Shown piece by piece: positions 58,053-64,000 of a DNA stretch of 64,000 nucleotides. The stretch lies in NCBI GenBank assembly GCA_905479995.1, contig CAJQON010000015.1, forward strand, positions 62,001 to 126,000, in the 5' to 3' direction. Positions within the stretch are counted from its first letter, which is position 1. The number at the start of each line of letters is the position of its first letter. Made by a program: the position numbers and the translations under genes. This stretch comes from an uncultured Flavobacteriales bacterium (GTDB lineage Bacteria; Bacteroidota; Bacteroidia; Flavobacteriales_E; Vicingaceae). The notes under the pieces were generated by a model. That model saw only the letters and a list, made by a program, of their open reading frames with translations. It did no database searches and was not told the origin of the DNA.

Positions 58053-61000
58053 TTATTTTATAATCCTAGTTGTAATTGTTTCATCATCAGATTGAATTTT
58101 GATGAGATAAAAACCACTTGTTAGCTTACCCAAATTTAGTAGAGTTTGAAAATCATTTATTGTTTTTGAAAATACCAGTATTCCGATAGAATTATAAATG
58201 CTAATATTATTTATAAAGTGGTTTGACCTACTGTTAATTTGAATTGTATTTTTAAAAGGATTTGGGTAGATGTTAAAGTTTCTACTACTGTTTTCAATAA
58301 TACTACTTGGCATAACTTCGTGTATGTCAATATTGTCAATGTAAATTACATTTCCATTGTCAGAAGTATTCTCAAAATAGAATTGAATTGAATTTAATCC
58401 TGCAGTAGCGTTAATGTTTATGGTGTCGTTTCTCCATTGACTAGCAGTAGGGTTAAATAAAATTGGAAAATTACTAGCAGTAGATAGTGATGTTCCATCC
58501 TTTTGGTAGACTAAATTTTTAGTTACTCCACAATCGTTTGAGTAATATACAGAAAGAGTGTCTGATTTAGCAAACGACCATTGAGCGTGAGCTACATCAA
58601 AAGTTATTTCTGCATTAGTAACATTACTGAGATTTAATCGAGGTGAAATTATGTTGTCTTTTTCTCCTCTAAAATTAGTAGAGAAATTATCCAGATAAAA
58701 AGAAGAAGAGCTTAAGCCAAAGCCACCAACAGAAGGGTTGTGTTGCCATGTTATGCCTTGATCTGAGTTTTCTATGGCCCAACCGCTAGGTATGGATGTG
58801 CTGCTTTCAAAGCCTTCAACTAAAGGGAGAGTAACTCCATTACCACTTGTTTGAACGTTAATATAATTTACTACATAAGTAGAATCGGTTCCTGCTGGAT
58901 TGGTAACTGTTAAGGAAACAGGGTAACTTCCAATAGTGCTGTAGCAAATTAAAGGATTGAGATTGGTAGATGTGCTTGGTGTTCCTCCTGGGAAATACCA
59001 CGTCCAATTTAAACCTAAGTTTGGGCTTGTATTTGTAAATTGGGCGCATGCTCCAGGACATATTAATGTGTCTAAAGTTTCAAATTGTGCAACAGGAGGC
59101 AGTGTTACATATAAATCCGATTCCCATATACCTCTTCCGTATGTAGCTGCTCTAAGTTTATTGGTAGCATATTGAATTTCTAATTCATAAACCATAACAT
59201 TAGGTAAGCCATCCATATATGGTTGCCAAAGAGGCATGTTGTCATTTTTATAGTAAATGCCAATGTCGGTTCCTATATAAACCCCATTAGCGCTTCCGTA
59301 TTCATAAGTAATACAGTTAATGGGTAAATTAGGTAGGTTGCCAGAAAGGTTGATCCAAGTGCTTCCACCATCTGTTGTTTTGTAAACCTTTTCTCCTCCA
59401 GTAAATCCAGAAAGACTAACCCATACTGTATTTGGGTTGGTGTTGTGAACCGAAAGGTAAGTAATGGCATTGTTGGGTAAGCCAGAAGTAATGTTTGTCC
59501 AGCTTGTACCACCATTTATTGATTTATATAAAACACTATTGGTTGCAGTGTAAATTCTGTTGTTGTCAGATGGTGCAATTACCAATGATTTTAGATCGTT
59601 ACTTCCAGCAAAGGAAGTGATGGAGTTCCAGGTATTACCTCCATCGGTAGTTTTCCAAATATCATGGTAGCCTAAAAGTATTGTGTTAGGATTTGCGGGG
59701 TCTTGAGCGTAAGGAGAAACCCAAGCTCCTTCAAGGCCAATGCTATTAGTAATAACACTAAATGAGCCTCCACCATTGGTAGATTTGTATAGTTTTCCAT
59801 TTTGGCTGCTAACATACATGTTGTTTGGGTTGGCATAATCTACAATACATTCCATTCCATCCGCACCTGTTACATGAGTCCAAATATTATTTTTAAGCAT
59901 AAATGAGCCATTGTCTTGTGCGCCACACAACAATATTCCAGCATCAACTTGGCTAGTAGATAGTCGATAAAATTGTGAATTCTGAAGGCCAGATGTTAAA
60001 TCAGTAAATGTAGCGCCAGAGTTAATGGACTTAAAAATTCCTCCGTCAGAACCTGAAAATAAGGTGTTTCCATAAAAATCTAGCGTATGTATGTCGGCAT
60101 GCACATATTCATAAGAACCACTTGGCCAATTCCACTTAGATAAGCAGTTTAGCGTGGTTCCGCCATTAGTAGATTTCCAAACATTAATTCCACCAGTATA
60201 TACTTCGTTTTTGTTTGTTGGAGAAACAGCCAATGCCATGTCGTACCAGCTCTGACCTCCTGCATCTAAGCCGTTGGTGTTGTACCCGAAAACATTAGGA
60301 CTGTTACTTCTTAGCGAAAAAGAAGTCCCAGCATCTGTTGAGCGGTATAGTCCTGAAAAGCTAGCATCACCTGCATCTGATGCTAATAAGTAAACGTAAT
60401 TGGCATCATGTGGTGTTGTGGCAATAGATAGACGTCCAACGTTAGAGGATGGTGTTCCATTTAAAATTGTTGTAAAAGATGTTCCTCCATTTGTTGATTT
60501 GTAAAATTGATTGCTGCTACAAGCGAAAATAGTATTCGGATCATCTGTTTTAAATTCAACATCTCTAATTGAACCACCTAATATGCTTGTCCAATTGGAA
60601 CCTGCATCAGTAGTTTTATATAATCCATTGCTTGTGGCAACTATCAAGGTTTTAGAATTGCTTGGGTCAATAAGGATTCTTCTCATTACACGAGACTGAG
60701 TCGTTAACCAATTTAATCCAGTGTTGCTCCAAGAGTTTCCTCCATCTACAGATTTCATAACTCCAATGCTATAAGTATCATTCCCATCACCATCACCAGT
60801 TGCTATGTATATTGTGTTAGAGTTGTTGGGGTCAACTGCTATTCCAGAAACCCCTAAGGTAGCCATGTCATCTGTTAGAGGTGACCAAGTTGTTCCTCCA
60901 TTTGTAGATTTCCAGCATCCACCCGCTGGTGTTCCTACATAAATTATACTGGTATTATTTGGGTCAACTGTAATGGCATTAATTCTTCCAATACCAGGAT

Positions 61001-61361
61001 TCCATCCTTGAACAGCCCAGTTGGTTGGTCCCATGGGAGTCCAGTTTGCAGCTTTGTTGTTGGTGCTCTTTTTAGATGAAGAATATTTATCAATAAACTT
61101 ACGATGTTCTTCAAATACAAGTCCAGGGTTTGTTATTTTTCCAGTTGGATAGACACGAGGTTCCATAAAGTACTCCCAACGTTTAAATTGTTTCCAGCCT
61201 TTTCCTTTTTCTACCGATTTTCCATCCCAAAATTTATTAAATGATGATTGAATGTCATAAAAATTAGTGTTTTGTTGTTCCATTAATCGGCTATACTCTT
61301 GAGCGTTAGATTTAACGGTTAAAATGCTGATTATTAGTATAAGGAGGGCGGTCTGTTTCAT
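58053..61361 (-). CDS. Giant T9SS-secreted BNR/VPS10-like propeller protein
   Basis: A 1102-residue secreted protein. Signal peptide MKQTALLILIISILTVKSNAQ; about residues 100-730 contain more than ten BNR/sortilin-like blade repeats of the form SxDGGxTW (KSTNGGTTWSPL, KTTDAGSNWTSIL, KTTDGGNTWNSIT, KTTDGGSTWINLS), which form one or two beta-propellers. Then follow a PKD-type domain (ARFTNTSPNLGLNWTWYFPGG-like), a MAM-like beta-jelly-roll with SSSFYLDNFSTNFRGEKDNI, and a T9SS type A sorting domain (FNIYPNPFKNTIQINS ... GFYLIKIQSDDETITTRIIK). Such proteins are thought to bind or cleave glycans or proteins on the surface, but no catalytic residue can be assigned. Confidence 0.9.
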   Translation of the reverse strand: MKQTALLILIISILTVKSNAQEYSRLMEQQNTNFYDIQSSFNKFWDGKSVEKGKGWKQFKRWEYFMEPRVYPTGKITNPGLVFEEHRKFIDKYSSSKKSTNNKAANWTPMGPTNWAVQGWNPGIGRINAITVDPNNTSIIYVGTPAGGCWKSTNGGTTWSPLTDDMATLGVSGIAVDPNNSNTIYIATGDGDGNDTYSIGVMKSVDGGNSWSNTGLNWLTTQSRVMRRILIDPSNSKTLIVATSNGLYKTTDAGSNWTSILGGSIRDVEFKTDDPNTIFACSSNQFYKSTNGGTSFTTILNGTPSSNVGRLSIATTPHDANYVYLLASDAGDASFSGLYRSTDAGTSFSLRSNSPNVFGYNTNGLDAGGQSWYDMALAVSPTNKNEVYTGGINVWKSTNGGTTLNCLSKWNWPSGSYEYVHADIHTLDFYGNTLFSGSDGGIFKSINSGATFTDLTSGLQNSQFYRLSTSQVDAGILLCGAQDNGSFMLKNNIWTHVTGADGMECIVDYANPNNMYVSSQNGKLYKSTNGGGSFSVITNSIGLEGAWVSPYAQDPANPNTILLGYHDIWKTTDGGNTWNSITSFAGSNDLKSLVIAPSDNNRIYTATNSVLYKSINGGTSWTNITSGLPNNAITYLSVHNTNPNTVWVSLSGFTGGEKVYKTTDGGSTWINLSGNLPNLPINCITYEYGSANGVYIGTDIGIYYKNDNMPLWQPYMDGLPNVMVYELEIQYATNKLRAATYGRGIWESDLYVTLPPVAQFETLDTLICPGACAQFTNTSPNLGLNWTWYFPGGTPSTSTNLNPLICYSTIGSYPVSLTVTNPAGTDSTYVVNYINVQTSGNGVTLPLVEGFESSTSIPSGWAIENSDQGITWQHNPSVGGFGLSSSSFYLDNFSTNFRGEKDNIISPRLNLSNVTNAEITFDVAHAQWSFAKSDTLSVYYSNDCGVTKNLVYQKDGTSLSTASNFPILFNPTASQWRNDTININATAGLNSIQFYFENTSDNGNVIYIDNIDIHEVMPSSIIENSSRNFNIYPNPFKNTIQINSRSNHFINNISIYNSIGILVFSKTINDFQTLLNLGKLTSGFYLIKIQSDDETITTRIIK

Positions 61362-61747
61362 GAGGTTTAAATGTTGAAATAATTTAGCTTTTCAAATTTA
61401 TTTATTTTTTTCAATAAAGTAAGCTGCAAACAATATACGGATACTTTCGGTATTTATCGGTTATAATAAAAGCGGTTAATTAATTTGCCGTTTTTTAAGT
61501 TGTTTTAAATGAGCTGATAACTAAAGTTGCGTTAAAGAATGGATGGATGAAGCTGCGGGTAATTTATTCTGTTTTTACATCCGCTCGACAGGCTCAGGGT
61601 AAAGTGTACATCATATTCTAACGCCTCTTATTTGGATTAGATCCTCAATCTAGTTGAGGATTTGTATTATCTGGTCTTCGATCTTTAACTTCGTTAAATT
61701 CTTACACCGATAACGCCCATTCGGCTGAGCTCAGGGTAAACTATACT
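61362..61747. other. 386-base gap with repeated elements
   Basis: Non-coding. It contains TAAATTTG on the minus strand (61400-61393), a possible -7 element for the giant propeller gene; the repeat word TCGACAGGCTCAGGGTAAA (61585-61603) and its relative GCTGAGCTCAGGGTAAA (61724-61740); and the perfect hairpin ATCCTCAA-TCTAG-TTGAGGAT (61641-61661). These are short intergenic repeats of the kind frequent in Bacteroidota genomes. Confidence 0.65.
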
Positions 61748-61767
61748 TTATATGCTTACGCCTATAA
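61593..61767. repeat. Imperfect direct repeat pair, copies 137 bases apart
   Basis: Copy A starts at 61593 (CTCAGGGTAAAG..ATATTCTAACGCCT) and copy B at 61730 (CTCAGGGTAAAC..TATGCTTACGCCT). Copy B includes the last codons of the PP2C gene. Similarity is strongest at the CTCAGGGTAAA and ACGCCT ends. Confidence 0.5.
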
Positions 61768-63901
61768 CGCATACATCATCAATTTGTTCTAGGTTGCCTT
61801 TCCAATTTTCGAAGTTGGAGTTAATAATTTGTTTTTGTTCTTCCATTGTTTTGTTTTGTATAGAAAGAAGAAGGCTTCTGAAGGCTTTTGCTTTAAATTT
61901 CTTGCCTTTTTCTCCTCCAAACTGATCTACATATCCATCAGAAAAAATATAAAAGGCATCATTTTTCTGAAGCTCAAAAGTATGAGTGGTGTAGGGAACG
62001 GGATTATCGCATTTTCCTATTGGTTGTTTGTTGGCTTTAGTTTCAATTATTTCTCCGTTTCTCACAATCCATAACGGGTTGTTTGCTCCGGCATATTCCA
62101 ATTTATTTCCTGTTAATGAACAAAGTGCAATGTCCATTCCATCTTTCACTTCTTCGTCCGATTTTTCAAACTCTTGTATTACTATTTTTCTAGTTTTGGT
62201 CAGAATTTCTCCAGAATCAGTTAAGCCATGTTCTCTAACCGAGCGGTTCAGTGCGTTGTTACAAATAACCGAAACCATGGCTCCTGGAACACCATGTCCA
62301 GTACAGTCGGCCGCAGCAAATAATACTGTAGTTTCGTCATTGCGAACGGAGCTTTTGTGGAGAGAAGCAATCTGTTTATTTTCAGGCGATTGCTTTATGC
62401 CTCGCAAAGATGTCTCATTTGTTGATAATTCGACAGGTTCATTATGATAAATAGACTCCATCCAATAAAAATCACCAGCAACAATATCCTTTGGTTTATA
62501 AAGAATAAAGCTTTCCTGTAAATATTCTTTAACTACTTTGTTGGGAGGAAGAATGGCTGACTGAATACGTTTTGCATAAGTAATGGAGTCCATTATTTCT
62601 TTGTTCTTTTCTTCCAATTCAGAATGTGCTTCTTCAACTATTGTTTTTTGTTTTTCTACTGCTAATTTTTGCTCTTCAATTATTTTTTTTTGTTTTCGAG
62701 TGGCGCGTAAGCGATTAAATACAAAAATTAAAAAGATAATAACAAGTCCGAGTCCTGTTGCGGTAGCTCCTGTTAGAATTTTTTGTTTTTCCTTTTCTTC
62801 AAACTCAATGGCTAATACTTTGTCATGTTCGGCATCATCAATAGCTTTTTGTTTTTCATACTCATATCTTGCTTGTTGTTGAGCAGATGCTTTTTGAGTT
62901 GCTTTATTATGGGTGCTATCTTTCATAGAAATGTATAGTTTATACATTTCTAAAGATTTTTTGGAGGCACCTTGTTTTTCATGCACTATGCTTAAAACTT
63001 CGGCTGCATCTCTAATATATTCAGGTAAATTAGATTTTTGAGCCATTTCTAAGCTTTTATTGGCGTATTTAATTGCGCTGGAATTTTTGTTTGTTTCCAG
63101 ATATACCCACGCAATGTTATTGGTGGTTTGTATTTCTCCAAGTTTGTACTTGGTGTCTTGTTCAATTTTAAGGGCTTTAAAGAGGTATTCTAAACTTTTA
63201 TCATATAGTTTTTGTTGCTTATAAACCATTGCAATATTATCGTAAGAATCTGCAGCGGTATTTGCTCCAATTGTTAATCTACCTTCTAAACCTAAGTGGA
63301 GGTAGTGTAAAGCAGAATCTAAATCCCCTTTGTATTTGTATACTACTCCGATGTTGTTGAGTGATCGGGCTACACCAACCTTGTCATCTATTTCTCGCTC
63401 AATTTTAAGACCTCTTTTGTATATGCTAAAAGCTTTCTCTAAATCCCCTTGGTGTCTATATATTTGCCCAATAGTGTTAAGGGTGGGTGCAATTCCTGCT
63501 TTATGATCAATAGATTCACTAATTCTTAAACTTTCATGAAGGTATTCAAGGGCCAAAACAATGTTTCCTTTGTATTTATAAATAAATCCAAGATTATTTA
63601 ATGCGTCAGAAAGGGTTCTTTTTGCAGGAATTTGAAAGCTTGCATTGGTTTCTTTTTCTAGGTATGAATTACAATCGGTAACAATGGTGTCCCAAAATCC
63701 AGCTCGAGTATTCCAGAATGCTTCAGCGTATTTGGACCGAGCATCTAATAAAGTAGTGTCGTGATTTTTTGGGTTATTAATTTCTTCCATTATACTATCA
63801 GTATAATGTTTAAACCATTCATCATAAGTTTCTGAGTAACCTAATGAAGGTAGAATTAATAGGCTTATGTAGATGAAGAGTTTAATGGAATAAATATACA
63901 A
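61748..63901 (-). CDS. TPR-containing SpoIIE-like PP2C phosphatase
   Basis: A 717-residue membrane protein with a TTG start (no ATG precedes the signal peptide MYIYSIKLFIYISLLILPSLGYS). About residues 70-330 are periplasmic TPR repeats (ALNNLGFIYKYKGNIVLALEYLHESLRI; six or more units), then a coiled coil, a membrane helix (ILTGATATGLGLVIIFLIFVF, about 373-393), a second coiled coil and a SpoIIE-type PP2C phosphatase domain (about 440-717) with YKPKDIVAGDFYWME, AAADCTGHGVPGAMVS, VKDGMDIALCSL and FSDGYVDQFGG. A foreign-looking 40-residue insert lies between the first two blocks of that domain (see the repeat entry). It should dephosphorylate a regulatory protein, such as an anti-sigma antagonist, in response to a periplasmic signal. 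Confidence 0.9.
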   Translation of the reverse strand: MYIYSIKLFIYISLLILPSLGYSETYDEWFKHYTDSIMEEINNPKNHDTTLLDARSKYAEAFWNTRAGFWDTIVTDCNSYLEKETNASFQIPAKRTLSDALNNLGFIYKYKGNIVLALEYLHESLRISESIDHKAGIAPTLNTIGQIYRHQGDLEKAFSIYKRGLKIEREIDDKVGVARSLNNIGVVYKYKGDLDSALHYLHLGLEGRLTIGANTAADSYDNIAMVYKQQKLYDKSLEYLFKALKIEQDTKYKLGEIQTTNNIAWVYLETNKNSSAIKYANKSLEMAQKSNLPEYIRDAAEVLSIVHEKQGASKKSLEMYKLYISMKDSTHNKATQKASAQQQARYEYEKQKAIDDAEHDKVLAIEFEEKEKQKILTGATATGLGLVIIFLIFVFNRLRATRKQKKIIEEQKLAVEKQKTIVEEAHSELEEKNKEIMDSITYAKRIQSAILPPNKVVKEYLQESFILYKPKDIVAGDFYWMESIYHNEPVELSTNETSLRGIKQSPENKQIASLHKSSVRNDETTVLFAAADCTGHGVPGAMVSVICNNALNRSVREHGLTDSGEILTKTRKIVIQEFEKSDEEVKDGMDIALCSLTGNKLEYAGANNPLWIVRNGEIIETKANKQPIGKCDNPVPYTTHTFELQKNDAFYIFSDGYVDQFGGEKGKKFKAKAFRSLLLSIQNKTMEEQKQIINSNFENWKGNLEQIDDVCVIGVSI
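62334..62412. repeat. Palindromic repeat inserted in frame in the PP2C gene
   Basis: TCGTCATTGCGAACGGAGC...GAAGCAATC, a short spacer, and GATTGCTTTATGCCTCGCAAAGATG form a long imperfect palindrome (CATTGCGA with TCGCAAAGATG, GAAGCAATC with GATTGCTT). This is the form of a widespread Bacteroidota intergenic repeat. Here it is translated on the minus strand as SLRGIKQSPENKQIASLHKSSVRNDE-like sequence without breaking the frame. The adjoining TTCGACAGGTTCAT (62429-62442) resembles a second repeat family. Confidence 0.72.
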
Positions 63902-63913
63902 TAATTTGGGTAC

Positions 63914-63948
63914 GAAAAAAAGCCTCTGAAATTCAGAGGCTTTTTTTT
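63914..63948. terminator. Bidirectional hairpin terminator
   Basis: A7, GCCTCTG, loop AAATT, CAGAGGC, T8. On the minus strand it would end a gene lying beyond the right edge and insulate the PP2C phosphatase gene, which starts 13 bases further on. Confidence 0.85.
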
Positions 63949-63957
63949 GTTTTGATT

Positions 63958-63984
63958 GTCACACTGAGCTTGTTGAAGTGGTAT
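63958..63984. repeat. Intergenic repeat word GTCACACTGAGCTTGTTGAAGTG
   Basis: Matches the short repeat CACTGAGCTTGTCGAAGTG seen in many Bacteroidota intergenic regions (one base differs), and relates to TCGACAGGCTCAG at 61585. Only one arm is present before the window ends. Confidence 0.6.
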
Positions 63985-64000
63985 CAATTAAAATTTTTTA

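Overview
The window is a low-GC chromosome segment of a member of the Bacteroidota, most likely the Flavobacteriales. The evidence is: five secreted proteins ending in type IX secretion (T9SS) type A sorting domains; a complete MoxR/DUF58/BatABCDE operon; phylum-typical families (DUF4294, DUF4199, DUF4476, DUF6249, a rho with a long disordered insert); promoters of the TTG...TAnnTTTG type; and almost no Shine-Dalgarno sequences. No species name can be read from the sequence.

Layout. 0-8.2 kb: 3' part of an ABC-F ATPase, DUF985 cupin, DUF2400, DUF4294, a START-like protein, tRNA-Met(CAT) with promoter and terminator, hypothetical genes, a winged-helix/nuclease-like protein next to an HExxH protein, DUF4328 and a radical SAM protein. 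8.2-17.5 kb: TonB-like protein, PorE-like TPR/PD40 protein, thymidylate synthase coupled to an orphan HsdR-N nuclease domain, then two tandem T9SS subtilisins. 17.5-30.4 kb: a DUF4476/MBL/M18 peptidase operon, an unusual lipoprotein-like PEP/pyruvate-binding protein, Mpl, an ECF sigma/anti-sigma pair, Rho, DinB and a fused MFS/spermidine synthase. 30.8-35.9 kb: a T9SS unit ending in a 32-codon membrane ORF missed by the ORF track, a propeller lipoprotein, MFS and fmt. 36-45.1 kb: methyltransferase and the Bat operon. 45.2-52.5 kb: T9SS protein, MazG-like enzyme and oligopeptide ABC transporter genes without ATPases. 52.7-56 kb: tRNA-Ser(GCT), then an accessory island. 56-64 kb: sulfotransferase, histidine kinase, giant T9SS propeller protein and a TPR/PP2C phosphatase.

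The most unusual region is 53.0-56.0 kb. Two minus-strand genes (a 618-codon protein with a PD-(D/E)xK-like C-terminus, and a zeta-toxin-like ATPase broken by one in-frame TAA) are each followed within 10 bases by a 190-240 base imperfect palindrome. The larger gene lies between GTTAGGCAC and GTGCCTAAC, exactly as an integron cassette with an attC site would. No integrase is in the window, so this looks like an integrase-less cassette cluster with unusually long attC-like sites. A second notable feature is a palindromic intergenic-type repeat inserted in frame into the PP2C phosphatase gene.
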